Origin: Paraburkholderia phenazinium
Lineage (GTDB): Bacteria; Pseudomonadota; Gammaproteobacteria; Burkholderiales; Burkholderiaceae
Direction of reading: 5' to 3'
NCBI RefSeq assembly: GCF_900100735.1
Contig: NZ_FNCJ01000005.1
Location: forward strand, 62,001 to 126,000
DNA: 64,000 nucleotides
The notes under the pieces are model-generated. The model made no database searches and had not been told where the DNA came from. It saw nothing but the letters and a program-made list of their open reading frames with translations. Shown here in pieces: positions 27,864 through 38,039 of the stretch. The position numbers and the translations under genes were made by a program. Within the stretch, counting starts at the first letter, position 1. Each line of letters begins with the position of its first letter.

Positions 27864-28243
27864 GGCGATGATGACGCCGGTCGCGACCTTGAGTGATGCC
27901 CGTGATGCGTGCATGTGACCCTCGCGCTTCGTCCGAACGGCAAACGGACGAATGCAGACGACTGACAGGTTGTAAGAGGAACGACTGGTTTGGGGTGAAA
28001 CCGGAACTACTTTGAGGACCGGCTTGAACCGCTGAGGCGGCCAACGCGCGGCGCTACGCCTGGCTTACGCTAGACGTAGCGATAGGGGCCGCGCTAGGCG
28101 GCCGGAGGTAATTCGGAGGGTGTTCGGAAGGGAACGCATAGCGTCCAATGTATGCGAGCGGACGGCGCTGTGTCAACCGCCGCGCTGCACAATGCGCTGT
28201 TGCGCGACCCCGCGCATGGTTGCGCAGCGCCTTGTGAAGCCCG
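27864..28243. other. Upstream part of the ybiB-leuA intergenic region
   Basis: About 380 bases with no supported gene. It should hold the leuA promoter, but I see no convincing -35/-10 pair. Small inverted repeats are visible, such as CGCTACG...CGTAGCG near 28051-28080 and CGCATA...TATGCG near 28135-28156. The leader frame may begin inside it at 27914. Confidence 0.4.
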
Positions 28244-29218
28244 TCACACCGGGGTTCGGGCGATCTCCACGATCACCTCGATCTGTCGCTCGATGGCGCT
28301 CGGCACCGGCGCCTCGCCGCGCAGCACGGCATCGATCCATGCGGCCGTGGTGGCGGCGTCGCGCGCTTCCGGTAGTTCGACCTCGGGCGCGTCGGCCGAA
28401 GAACGCTCGGCTGCCACACGCGTTTCGCAGATGCCGTCATGCAGCCAGTCGATCTGCACCTGGCGGCGCGTATCGGCCACGGCTTCCCCCTCCGTGCCGC
28501 GCGCGAGCAGCGCGCCGCCCGCCGCCGCATCCGGATGCGTGTTGAACAACTGGGTGAGGCTGTCCCGGTAGGGCGGATGAGTGTAGTTCACCAGCCGCAG
28601 GCCCGGCGGGGCGAACGGCTGCAGGATCTTGACGAGCGTATGGGTGGAATTGCGCACGCCCATGCGCCGGCGCAACGCGAGCAGGCGCGCGAGCTTCGGC
28701 GCGAGCGCAGCGATCGGTGCAAAGGCGAGACGCCGCGACGCGAGGCTGTCCTCGATCTCCGCGTGATTCTGAGCGTGAGCAATCTGCAGATGGGTGAAGA
28801 TTTCCGCGCTGGTCACGCGGCCAGGATCTTCGGTAACGCCGTGCACCAGCACCGGCACGCCTTCGCGCGCCAGCAATAGCGCGAGCAGCGGCACCAGATT
28901 CGGCTGCTTGCGGGCGCCGTTGTAGCTGGGAATCGAAACCGGCCGGTAGGCGCCGTGCGCAATCTGGACCGGTTCGAACGACGCGTGAGCGGCAGCCAGC
29001 ATCGCAGCGAGTTCGTCAGCCGTTTCGCCCTTCACCCGGTATGCCAGCAGCACCGCGCCCAGTTCCAGATCGTCGACGCGACCGTCCAGCATCGCGCTGT
29101 AGAGCGCGTGGGTGTCTTCCGGCGTCAGCGCACGGGCGCCGTTCGGGCCGCGCCCGATCTCCTTGATAAAGCGGGCGCAGGGGAAGACGGGGGTGGCGAT
29201 ATCGGTTGATTCGGTCAT
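28244..29218 (-). CDS. ybiB: YbiB family DNA-binding protein (TrpD2-like)
   Basis: A 324-residue protein with the fold of anthranilate phosphoribosyltransferase. E. coli YbiB (TrpD2) lacks that enzyme activity and binds nucleic acid. Segments: FIKEIGRGPNGARALTPEDTHALYSAML, YNGARKQPNLVPLLALLLAREGVPVLVHG and RMGVRNSTHTLVKILQPF. The PRPP-binding signature of true TrpD is not evident. It lies upstream of leuA on the same strand but 510 bases away, so they are probably separate units. Confidence 0.85.
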   Translation of the reverse strand: MTESTDIATPVFPCARFIKEIGRGPNGARALTPEDTHALYSAMLDGRVDDLELGAVLLAYRVKGETADELAAMLAAAHASFEPVQIAHGAYRPVSIPSYNGARKQPNLVPLLALLLAREGVPVLVHGVTEDPGRVTSAEIFTHLQIAHAQNHAEIEDSLASRRLAFAPIAALAPKLARLLALRRRMGVRNSTHTLVKILQPFAPPGLRLVNYTHPPYRDSLTQLFNTHPDAAAGGALLARGTEGEAVADTRRQVQIDWLHDGICETRVAAERSSADAPEVELPEARDAATTAAWIDAVLRGEAPVPSAIERQIEVIVEIARTPV

Positions 29219-29563
29219 CGGGCTCGGTGGGCTGGGTGGCGACGCATCGAATGCGTGCAGCCACGGTATTCAAAAGTGGGTTGCTTACCTGCGGCGGTGT
29301 CGGCAGCGTGACCTGCAGCGACACCGGCGATGGTGCCTTTACTCAGTATCGCATCTGCGGGGTTTCTGCAAGATAGCGCGCGGTCGTTAGCGGAGAGCGG
29401 TTGTCGTCCACCGTAGCGCTGGCAAGGGCCGGCCCACCGGCAGCAAGGGAGACGGCCGACCGCCGCCGGCCTTGCCGTTCTGGCGCCCAGCTGAGGCACC
29501 CCCGCGTTACACTCAATGTTTTATTGCCGCGCGCGCGGCGCTTACTAAAGATTGGAGAACGGG
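29219..29563. other. Divergent promoter region between ybiB and the FAH-family gene
   Basis: About 345 bases with no supported gene. GC-rich inverted stretches occur around 29425-29480 (GGCCGGCC and CCGGCC motifs). A TACACT at about 29507 could be a -10 for the rightward gene, without a clear -35. Nothing else stands out. Confidence 0.35.
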
Positions 29564-30262
29564 ATGAGTTACGTGTTTGCTCCCGCACCGGTGGTCGCGG
29601 TGCCGGTCGTTGGGTCCAGCGATCAATTCGCGGTGCGCCGCATCTACTGTGTGGGCCGTAATTACGAGGCGCACGCCCGCGAGATGGGGCACGACCCCGA
29701 CCGCGAACCGCCGTTTTTCTTCAGCAAGCCCGCGGACGCGGTTGTGTACGTCGCGCCTGGCGAGACCGGCGAATTCCCGTATCCCGCGCAGTCGAAGAAT
29801 GTCCACTTCGAAATGGAACTGGTCGCGGCAATCGGCAAGGCCGGCAAGGACATCCCGGTCGAGACGGCACTGGAACACGTGTACGGCTACGCGCTCGGCC
29901 TCGACATGACGCGGCGCGACCTGCAGGCGGAAGCCAAGAAGCTCGGCCGCCCGTGGGACACCGCGAAGGGCTTCGATCACTCGGCGCCGCTCGGTCCGAT
30001 CCATCCGGTGTCGAAGGTGGGGCAGGTCGACAAGGGCGCGATCTGGCTGACCGTGAACGGCGCAGAAAAGCAGCGCTCGGACGTGTCGCAACTGATCTGG
30101 TCGGTGGCGGAGACCGTGGCGTACCTGTCGACGCTGTACGAACTGCAGCCCGGCGATCTGATCTTCACAGGCACGCCCGAAGGCGTCGGTGCGGTCGTGA
30201 AGGGCGACACGATGAAGGGTGGCGTGGACGGACTGGGCGATTTCAGCGTGCGCGTGGTCTGA
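29564..30262 (+). CDS. Fumarylacetoacetate hydrolase family protein (possible fumarylpyruvate hydrolase)
   Basis: A 232-residue metal-dependent C-C hydrolase of the FAH family. It shows VGRNYEAHAREMG, FFFSKPADAVV, the metal-ligand stretch HFEMELVAAIGKAG, GYALGLDMTRRDLQ and GDLIFTGTPEGVGAV. Small FAH members cleave fumarylpyruvate, acylpyruvates or oxaloacetate. The next gene, a zeta-class GST isomerase 27 bases on, makes a ring-cleavage role (gentisate or homogentisate) likely. The ATG at 29564 has GGAGA 5 bases upstream. Confidence 0.88.
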   Translation: MSYVFAPAPVVAVPVVGSSDQFAVRRIYCVGRNYEAHAREMGHDPDREPPFFFSKPADAVVYVAPGETGEFPYPAQSKNVHFEMELVAAIGKAGKDIPVETALEHVYGYALGLDMTRRDLQAEAKKLGRPWDTAKGFDHSAPLGPIHPVSKVGQVDKGAIWLTVNGAEKQRSDVSQLIWSVAETVAYLSTLYELQPGDLIFTGTPEGVGAVVKGDTMKGGVDGLGDFSVRVV

Positions 30263-30289
30263 AGCTGACGTAGGGAGGAGACATCAAGA

Positions 30290-30934
30290 ATGAAGCTTTA
30301 CAGCTATTTTCGTAGCTCGGCGTCGTATCGCGTGCGCATTGCCCTGAACCTGAAGAACTTGCCGTATGACTACGCGCCCGTTCATATGCTGCGCGACGGG
30401 GGCGAGCAGCTCAAGCCGGAATATCGCAAGCTGAATCCGGATGCGGTGGTGCCCACCTTCATCGACGGCGATAACGTGCTGCAGCAGTCGCTGGCGATCA
30501 TCGAGTATCTGGAGGAGACGCATCCGGAGCCGCCGCTATTGCCGAAGACGCCGGCCGATCGGGCCTATGTACGTTCGGTGGCGCTGCAGATTGCGTGCGA
30601 GATCCATCCGCTGAACAACCTGCGCGTGCTGAAGTATCTGAAGCACACGGTCGGCGCCGACGAAGAGACCAAGAACGCGTGGTACCGGCACTGGGTCGAG
30701 GCGGGCTTTGCGACGCTCGAAGAGCATCTCGCGGGCGATCCGCGCACCGGCAAGCTGTGTTTCGGCGATACGCCGACGCTGGCCGATGCGTGTCTGGTGC
30801 CGCAGGTCTTCAATGCGCAGCGCTTCAAGATCGACGTGACGCGCTTTCCGACCATTCAGCGGATTTACGATCACGCCTCGCAGCTCGACGCCTTTGCGCG
30901 GGCGGCGCCAGGCGTGCAGCCGGACGCGGAGTGA
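30290..30934 (+). CDS. maiA: Maleylacetoacetate isomerase / maleylpyruvate isomerase (zeta-class GST)
   Basis: Glutathione-dependent cis-trans isomerase of 214 residues. The N-terminal thioredoxin-like domain has the glutathione motif SSASYRVRIALNLK; the C-terminal helical domain includes EIHPLNNLRVLKYL and TLADACLVPQVFNAQRF. GGGAGGAG lies upstream of the ATG. Paired with the FAH-family hydrolase, it would act on maleylacetoacetate or maleylpyruvate; the sequence does not settle which. Confidence 0.92.
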   Translation: MKLYSYFRSSASYRVRIALNLKNLPYDYAPVHMLRDGGEQLKPEYRKLNPDAVVPTFIDGDNVLQQSLAIIEYLEETHPEPPLLPKTPADRAYVRSVALQIACEIHPLNNLRVLKYLKHTVGADEETKNAWYRHWVEAGFATLEEHLAGDPRTGKLCFGDTPTLADACLVPQVFNAQRFKIDVTRFPTIQRIYDHASQLDAFARAAPGVQPDAE

Positions 30935-30978
30935 GGTGGGTTCGACTGAATGAGCCGTTGGTTTGGCATGGCTGAAAG

Positions 30979-31010
30979 CAAAGAGGGCGCTCCGCGGGGC
31001 GCCCTCTTTG
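30979..31010. terminator. Bidirectional terminator between maiA and ftsY
   Basis: CAAAGAGGGCGC (30979-30990) and GCGCCCTCTTTG (30999-31010) form a 12-bp stem with an 8-base loop. The base of the stem is A-rich on one side and T-rich on the other, so it can serve both convergent genes. Confidence 0.85.
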
Positions 31011-31041
31011 TTGATGCTGCGAGATGCCGGGCCGCCCCGGT

Positions 31042-32244
<1,203 letters not shown>

Positions 32245-32602
32245 GATCTGGCGTGGTGAGAGCGAGCGCCGGTGCGCGCAGCCGGTAGGGCCCGGTGGCA
32301 GCGGCAGGCAGCGTGACAATGCGGGATGCAAGGCGCTGGAAGCCGCTTATTTTATCAGGCGGGCGGGTAAGTGCCCCCTAACCTGTCGCTGCGCGCCAGG
32401 CCGCCCAAGGGGGGAGCAAGAAAGCTTGGGGCGGCCCGGCGCTTTCTTGCGTCTGCCCCCCAGTCTCTCCAGGAATCGCGCCGCATTAGCCACCCGGCCA
32501 GGATGAGATGCTTGTCACCATGTGGTAACGTTGGCTCTCCAACCCCGGCGCGAGCAAGCGCCTGCGGGCAAACCGCCTAACTGCTTAACTGTTCGAATCT
32601 GC
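32245..32602. other. ftsY-rsmD divergent intergenic region with repeat element
   Basis: About 358 bases. The middle (32371-32450) is a copy of a palindromic dispersed repeat, listed separately. The rest should hold the promoters for ftsY and rsmD; none is clear by eye. No ORF is supported. Confidence 0.5.
32371..32450. repeat. Dispersed palindromic intergenic repeat, copy A
   Basis: This segment shares 28 identical bases (32422-32449) with 63924-63951, preceded by similar GTGCCCCC, CAGGCC and CCCAAGGGGGG blocks. Inside it GGCCGCCC-AAG faces CTTGGGGCGGCC, forming a stem with one bulge. Its form is that of a REP-like intergenic element. Confidence 0.8.
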
Positions 32603-33217
32603 ATGCCCCGTCCTTCTGCCTCCCGTGCGCCAAGCGCTCCGTCCCACCGCGGCAAGCCGCACGCTATCCGCATCATCGGCGGTGACTGGAAGCGCACTCC
32701 GCTGCCGGTGCTCGACCTCGACGGCCTGCGCCCCACGCCGGACCGCGTGCGCGAAACCCTCTTCAACTGGCTCGGCCAGCGTCTCGACGGCCTGCGCTGC
32801 CTCGATCTGTTTGCCGGCAGTGGCGCGCTAGGCTTCGAGGCGGCTTCGCGCGGCGCCGCGCGGGTCCTGATGGTGGAACGCCATGCAAAGGCGGCGGGGC
32901 AACTGCGCGCCAACCAGGCCCGTCTCGCGCCCAACACGATTGAAATTGCCGAAGCCGATGCATTGCGCCTCGCGGCCAGCCTCGCGCCCGGCTCGTTCGA
33001 CGTGGTGTTCATCGACCCGCCGTTCGGCTCAGACCTGCTTGGCCGGGCGCTGGAACTGGCGGCGCCGCTCGTCAGCGCCGAGGGATTCCTCTATGTGGAA
33101 GCCGGCGACGCGCTCGACATCGCACAGACACCCGCCCTGATGGGCTGGACCATCGTCCGGCAGGGCAAAGCCGGAGCGGTGCACTATCATTTGCTGCAGC
33201 GCGAAAATGAGGAATAA
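32603..33217 (+). CDS. rsmD: 16S rRNA (guanine-966 N2)-methyltransferase
   Basis: SAM-dependent methylase of 204 residues acting on the small ribosomal subunit. Motifs: HAIRIIGGDWKRTPL, RPTPDRVRETLFNWL, the SAM loop LDLFAGSGALGFEAASRGA and the catalytic VFIDPPFGSDLL. The ATG at 32603 gives the usual length; the frame is open upstream. coaD follows 114 bases downstream, a conserved gene pair. Confidence 0.94.
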   Translation: MPRPSASRAPSAPSHRGKPHAIRIIGGDWKRTPLPVLDLDGLRPTPDRVRETLFNWLGQRLDGLRCLDLFAGSGALGFEAASRGAARVLMVERHAKAAGQLRANQARLAPNTIEIAEADALRLAASLAPGSFDVVFIDPPFGSDLLGRALELAAPLVSAEGFLYVEAGDALDIAQTPALMGWTIVRQGKAGAVHYHLLQRENEE

Positions 33218-33331
33218 TGCGCGTTCTAAAACAAGCGCCCGGACGGCTGGCCGTCACGCGCGCGACAGGCGGCAAACGCGCCCTGCTGGCGTGCTTGGCG
33301 TGCCCATTTGTCTGAAGAGAGGAGAAGTCTC

Positions 33332-33844
33332 ATGGTAGTCGCCGTGTACCCGGGTACGTTCGACCCGCTGACGCGCGGTCACGAAGACCTCGTTCGGCGC
33401 GCGTCGAGCATTTTCGACACGCTGGTGGTAGGCGTTGCCGACAGCCGCAACAAGAAGCCGTTCTTCACCCTCGAAGAGCGGCTCGATATCGCTCACGAAG
33501 TGCTCGGTCATTACCCCAATGTGCAGGTGATGAGCTTCAAGGGGCTATTGAAGGACTTCGTCCGCACCAACAATGCGCGAGTGATCGTGCGCGGTCTGCG
33601 TGCCGTGTCGGACTTCGAATACGAGTTTCAGATGGCCGGCATGAACCGCTATCTGCTGCCCGACGTCGAAACCATGTTTATGACGCCGTCGGATCAGTAT
33701 CAGTTCATCTCCGGCACCATCGTGCGCGAGATCGCCCAGTTGGGCGGCGACGTCAGCAAGTTCGTGTTCCCATCCGTCGAAAAGTGGCTGAAGGACAAGG
33801 TCGCCTTGCTGGGGCAGGAAGAGGGTCAGGCGGGGCAACCCTAA
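33332..33844 (+). CDS. coaD: Phosphopantetheine adenylyltransferase
   Basis: Penultimate enzyme of coenzyme A synthesis, 170 residues. The nucleotidyltransferase motif is [15 protein letters not shown], and the second is [15 protein letters not shown] (the ISSTxVRE region). [14 protein letters not shown] and [10 protein letters not shown] also fit. The ATG at 33332 follows GAGGAG; the 24-base longer frame starting at 33308 is less likely. The ferredoxin gene follows 65 bases downstream. Confidence 0.95.
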   Translation: MVVAVYPGTFDPLTRGHEDLVRRASSIFDTLVVGVADSRNKKPFFTLEERLDIAHEVLGHYPNVQVMSFKGLLKDFVRTNNARVIVRGLRAVSDFEYEFQMAGMNRYLLPDVETMFMTPSDQYQFISGTIVREIAQLGGDVSKFVFPSVEKWLKDKVALLGQEEGQAGQP

Positions 33845-33897
33845 CCGGCGTAAACTACCGGTTTGACGGAATGACAGCCGGCCTCGCGCCGGCGTGA

Positions 33898-34164
<267 letters not shown>

Positions 34165-34171
34165 GAGTGCC

Positions 34172-34217
34172 TGAGGTTGCTTTGGCGAGGCGCGTGCGCT
34201 TCGCCAAAGCAACCTCA
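34172..34217. terminator. 17-bp perfect hairpin between convergent ferredoxin and hisC genes
   Basis: TGAGGTTGCTTTGGCGA (34172-34188) and its exact reverse complement (34201-34217) frame a 12-base loop. There is no T-tract on either strand. It occupies nearly the whole gap between the two stops (34164 and 34225). Probably a bidirectional end structure. Confidence 0.65.
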
Positions 34218-34224
34218 TTGCCAC

Positions 34225-35304
34225 CTATCCCACGTACGCGTGGAACACATCCTCCAACGCTGCCAGCAAGGCGTCGCATTCCGCGTCGGTGCCGATCGAG
34301 ATGCGCAAATGCTGATCGATGCGCGGCGCCTTGAAGTGGCGCACAAAAATCTGCTTATCCTTTAGCCGTGCGGTGAGCGTGGCCGCGTCGTAGCCTTCGT
34401 GGCGGGCGAACACGAAGTTCGCTCCCGAGGGCACGACCTTGAAGCCAAGCGCAGTCAGACCGGCAGAGAGTCGCTCGCGGCTCGCGATGACTTTCGCGCA
34501 ACTGTCGTGGAACCACTTGTCGTCCTGATAGGCGGCGATCGCCGCGACCTGTGCGAGCCGATCGAGTGGGTACGAGTTGAAGCTGTCCTTCACGCGGTTC
34601 AGCGCGTCGATCAGATCGGGATGCCCGAACGCGAAGCCCACCCGCATGCCCGCCAGCGAGCGTGACTTCGAGACGGTGTGCACGACCAGCAGGTTCGGAT
34701 AGCGGTCAATCAGCGCAATCGCCGACTGTGCGCCGAAATCCACATACGCTTCGTCGATCACCACGACGGAGTCGCGATGCTGCGCCACCAGTCGCTCGAT
34801 TTCGCTCAACGGCAGAGGGTGGCCGGTCGGCGCGTTCGGGTTCGGTAACAGCACGCCGCCGTTGGGCGAGGCGTAGTCGTCGACGCGAATCGCGAAGGCG
34901 TCGTCCACCGGAATGGTCCGGTATTCGACCTCGAAGAGCCGGGCATACGTCGGATAGAAGCTGTACGTGATGTCCGGGAACAGGATCGGCTTGTCGTGCT
35001 TGAGCAGCGCCTGGAACGTCAGCGCGAGGACTTCGTCGGAACCGTTGCCGGCGAACACCTGGTCGGCCCGGATGCCGTGGTGCGCAGCCACTGTCTCGCG
35101 CAGCTTGCGCGCGGTCGAATCGGGATAGCGGCGCAGCGACTCCGCGGTTTCGCCGAGTTCCTGGCGGATTGCCTCCAGCACGCGCGGCGACGGCGGATAC
35201 GGGTTCTCGTTGGCGTTCATCTTGACCGGATGGGCGAGCGCGGGCTGTTCGCCCGGCACATACGGCGTCAGACGATGGACGATGTCACTCCAATAGCGGC
35301 TCAA
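34225..35304 (-). CDS. hisC: Histidinol-phosphate aminotransferase
   Basis: PLP enzyme of histidine synthesis, class II aminotransferase fold, 359 residues. It shows [53 protein letters not shown] and the PLP lysine in [18 protein letters not shown]. The TTG at 35304 is chosen: GGAG lies 6 bases upstream and the protein then begins [18 protein letters not shown], as expected for the family. No ATG is suitably placed. No other his genes are present. Confidence 0.93.
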   Translation of the reverse strand: MSRYWSDIVHRLTPYVPGEQPALAHPVKMNANENPYPPSPRVLEAIRQELGETAESLRRYPDSTARKLRETVAAHHGIRADQVFAGNGSDEVLALTFQALLKHDKPILFPDITYSFYPTYARLFEVEYRTIPVDDAFAIRVDDYASPNGGVLLPNPNAPTGHPLPLSEIERLVAQHRDSVVVIDEAYVDFGAQSAIALIDRYPNLLVVHTVSKSRSLAGMRVGFAFGHPDLIDALNRVKDSFNSYPLDRLAQVAAIAAYQDDKWFHDSCAKVIASRERLSAGLTALGFKVVPSGANFVFARHEGYDAATLTARLKDKQIFVRHFKAPRIDQHLRISIGTDAECDALLAALEDVFHAYVG

Positions 35305-35390
35305 GCCGGGCTCCAATTGATGGCTGTGGGTCGACCTTGATAATAGCCCGGCCGGGGCCGCAAAATCCGCGGTGACCGCGCAATAAGCGC

Positions 35391-35993
35391 CTACGCGCTG
35401 CGATGCAATTGCATCACCGCACGCTCCATCTCGCCTTTCACAACCAGCGGCATTTGCACCAGCGCACGCTCGATCGATGCATCGATCACGTCCTGCTCTT
35501 CGCGGCGCGGCGGCTTCAGCACAAAGTTGGCGACGTCCGGCTTCGCGCCGGCGCGGGCGCTTTCGGGAATCAGATCGCGCGGATGGCCAATGCCGATGCG
35601 CAGCCGCCAATACTGCTGCGTCGTCAGATGCGAGGAAATGTCCTTCAGACCGTTGTGGCCGCCGCTGCCGCCACCGAGCTTGAGCTTGACGGTGCCGGGC
35701 GGCAGATCGAGTTCGTCGTGCGCGACGAGAATCTCATCGGGCAGGATCTTGAAGAAATGTGCGAGTGCGACGACGGATTGTCCCGAGCGGTTCATGTACG
35801 TCTGTGGCTCGAGCAGGTGCACCTCTTCGCCGTACAGACGTGCCTTGGCGTAGAAGCCGTGAAAGCGCCGCTCGTCGCGCAGGGTGGTGCCGGCTTCGCG
35901 CGCCAGTTGATCGACCAGCCAGAACCCGGCGTTGTGACGCGTCGCAGTGTATTCGGCGCCCGGATTGCCGAGCCCCACGATCAGTTTGATCAT
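35391..35993 (-). CDS. pth: Peptidyl-tRNA hydrolase
   Basis: Releases peptides from prematurely dropped peptidyl-tRNA, 200 residues. Motifs: [20 protein letters not shown] (catalytic His and Asn), [35 protein letters not shown] and GHNGLKDIS. The ATG at 35993 starts [12 protein letters not shown] as in relatives. It lies downstream of rplY with a terminator between, the usual rplY-pth order. Confidence 0.96.
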   Translation of the reverse strand: MIKLIVGLGNPGAEYTATRHNAGFWLVDQLAREAGTTLRDERRFHGFYAKARLYGEEVHLLEPQTYMNRSGQSVVALAHFFKILPDEILVAHDELDLPPGTVKLKLGGGSGGHNGLKDISSHLTTQQYWRLRIGIGHPRDLIPESARAGAKPDVANFVLKPPRREEQDVIDASIERALVQMPLVVKGEMERAVMQLHRSA

Positions 35994-36048
35994 GATTGAT
36001 TCATGACTGGTTAAGGGCCGGCGGCGTGCCACACGACCTGAAAAAACC

Positions 36049-36082
36049 GAAAAAAAACCCGCCGGGGAGAACCTCGGCGGGT
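36049..36082 (-). terminator. Intrinsic terminator after rplY
   Basis: ACCCGCCG (36057-36064) pairs with CGGCGGGT (36075-36082). On the minus strand the stem is followed by seven T bases, then another T-rich run. Confidence 0.9.
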
Positions 36083-36135
36083 CACATCGTCCGTTCCAAT
36101 GAAACGGATCGAGAGGATTGCTTGCTGTATGAAGC

Positions 36136-36753
36136 TTAAGCAGCCGGCGTTTCGCCTTCGCCTGCAGCAGCGCTGCCTTCAGCGACCGCACCAGCCGGGA
36201 TCGTCGCGGATGCGACCACCGGGTTTTCAGCTTCAATGTGTGCAACCAGCGCGACGCCAGCCGGCAGGACGATGTCCTTGGCGTGCATCGTTTGACCCGC
36301 TTCGATCTTCGCCAGGTCGACTTCGAGGAATTCCGGCAGTGCCGACGGCAGGCACTCGATTTCGATTTCGTTCAGAACGTGCGAGATCACCGCGCCCGAC
36401 TGCTTGACTGCCGGGTTGGTTTCCTGGTTCATGAAGTGCAGCGGCACCTTGGTGTGCAGCTTCTTCGTTGCATCGACGCGTTGGAAGTCCACGTGCAGCA
36501 CAAGCTGACGGAACGGGTGATATTGCACGTCGCGCAGCAGAACTTGTTGCGCCTTACCGCCGATTTCCAGATCGAGAATCGACGAGTGGAAAACTTCTTT
36601 CTTCAGGGCGTGCCACAACGCGTTGTGATCGAGTTCGATCATTTGCGGTTCAGCACCAGCGCCATAAACGATTGCCGGCGTCTTGCCGGAAATACGCAGG
36701 CGGCGGCTCGCACCCGTACCTTGCAGGGAACGCTCGAAAGCGACTACTTTCAT
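36136..36753 (-). CDS. rplY: 50S ribosomal protein L25 (Ctc-type, two-domain)
   Basis: 5S rRNA-binding ribosomal protein, 205 residues, the long L25/Ctc form. The N-terminal L25 domain begins [20 protein letters not shown] with [16 protein letters not shown]; the C-terminal TL5 beta domain includes [16 protein letters not shown], and the tail is Ala/Gly/Glu-rich. The start at 36753 is set by the conserved N-terminus. It lies 156 bases downstream of prs on the same strand. Confidence 0.95.
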   Translation of the reverse strand: MKVVAFERSLQGTGASRRLRISGKTPAIVYGAGAEPQMIELDHNALWHALKKEVFHSSILDLEIGGKAQQVLLRDVQYHPFRQLVLHVDFQRVDATKKLHTKVPLHFMNQETNPAVKQSGAVISHVLNEIEIECLPSALPEFLEVDLAKIEAGQTMHAKDIVLPAGVALVAHIEAENPVVASATIPAGAVAEGSAAAGEGETPAA

Positions 36754-36908
36754 ATTGAATCTCCAATGCACTGCCCGCGACCAGGCAGTAAAAACGGGGC
36801 CTTCACGCCAATTCGGCTGAGGCCCCAGACTCGACGGCACGAACCTTCGTTCGCTCATGCCGATTGTGCAAAAGCGCAACGTGAATCACGTTGCGCCTTC
36901 GCAAATAC

Positions 36909-37865
36909 TTAACTTTCTGCAAACAGCGACATCACCGAATCGCCGCGGCGGATCCGCGAGAACGTTTCGGCCAGCAGGCCTGCGCTGGTCAGCGAGCGGA
37001 TCTTCGCGCACGAGCGGGCTTCGTCGCCGAGCGGGATCGTATCCGTCACAACCAGTTCGTCGAGCGCGGAAGCAGCGATACGCTCGCCGGCGCCGCCCGA
37101 CAGAACCGGGTGGGTTGCATACGCGAACACCTTGATCGCGCCGCGTTCCTTCAGCACCTGAGCCGCCTTGCAGAGCGTGCCGGCGGTGTCGACCATGTCG
37201 TCCATGATCACGCAGGTACGGCCTTCGACTTCACCGATGATGTTCATCACTTCAGCGACGTTCGCCTTGGGGCGGCGCTTGTCGATGATCGCGAGATCGC
37301 AGTTCAGTTGCTTGGCCAGTGCACGGGCGCGGACCACGCCGCCGACGTCCGGCGACACGACCAGCAGGTTCTCGTGATTCTGCTTGCGCAGATCGCCGAG
37401 CAGCACGGGCGTTGCATAGATGTTGTCGACGGGGATGTCGAAGAAACCTTGAATCTGGTCAGCGTGCAGATCCATCGTGATGATCCGCTCGACGCCAGCG
37501 ATTTCCAGCATGTTCGCCACGACCTTGGCCGAGATTGCCACGCGCGCCGAACGCGGGCGACGATCTTGGCGGGCATAGCCGAAGTAGGGGATAGCTGCGG
37601 TGATCCGGCCAGCAGATGCGCGCTTGAGCGCATCGACCATGATCATCAGTTCCATCAGGTTGTCGTTCGCCGGTGCGCACGTGGATTGCAGGACGAAGAC
37701 ATCCTTGCCACGCACGTTTTCCTGAATCTCGACCTGAATCTCACCGTCTGAAAAACGGCTGACCATCGCTTTGCCGAGGGGAATACCGAGGATTTTTACG
37801 ACTTCGTGTGCAAGCGCGGGATTCGCGTTGCCAGTAAAAACCATCAGGCCGTCATGGCTGCTCAT
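36909..37865 (-). CDS. prs: Ribose-phosphate pyrophosphokinase
   Basis: Makes PRPP from ribose-5-phosphate and ATP, 318 residues, class I. Motifs: [54 protein letters not shown] and the PRPP loop [13 protein letters not shown]. Of two adjacent ATGs (37868 and 37865) the second has better spacing from AGGT and gives the usual MSSHDGL start. It is preceded by tRNA-Gln and ispE on the same strand. Confidence 0.96.
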   Translation of the reverse strand: MSSHDGLMVFTGNANPALAHEVVKILGIPLGKAMVSRFSDGEIQVEIQENVRGKDVFVLQSTCAPANDNLMELMIMVDALKRASAGRITAAIPYFGYARQDRRPRSARVAISAKVVANMLEIAGVERIITMDLHADQIQGFFDIPVDNIYATPVLLGDLRKQNHENLLVVSPDVGGVVRARALAKQLNCDLAIIDKRRPKANVAEVMNIIGEVEGRTCVIMDDMVDTAGTLCKAAQVLKERGAIKVFAYATHPVLSGGAGERIAASALDELVVTDTIPLGDEARSCAKIRSLTSAGLLAETFSRIRRGDSVMSLFAES

Positions 37866-37910
37866 CATGCACCTGCTTCTGGCTGGGGGGCGAGGAAATG
37901 CGAGAATTTT

Positions 37911-37987
37911 TGGCAGGGGAGGAAGGACTCGAACCCTCGAATGCCGGAATCAAAATCCGGTGCCTTAACCAACTTGGCGACTCCCCT
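37911..37987 (-). tRNA. tRNA-Gln (anticodon TTG)
   Basis: A 77-base cloverleaf on the minus strand. The acceptor AGGGGAG pairs with CTCCCCT, followed by discriminator G and an encoded CCA. The anticodon stem CCGGA/TCCGG encloses TTTTGAT, giving TTG. The T arm contains GGTTCGAGTCC. It lies between ispE and prs. Confidence 0.96.
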
Positions 37988-38039
37988 ACACTAACTTTGA
38001 GCTTCACCGAGCGTGTAGGACCGCTCGACGATGCAAAAC

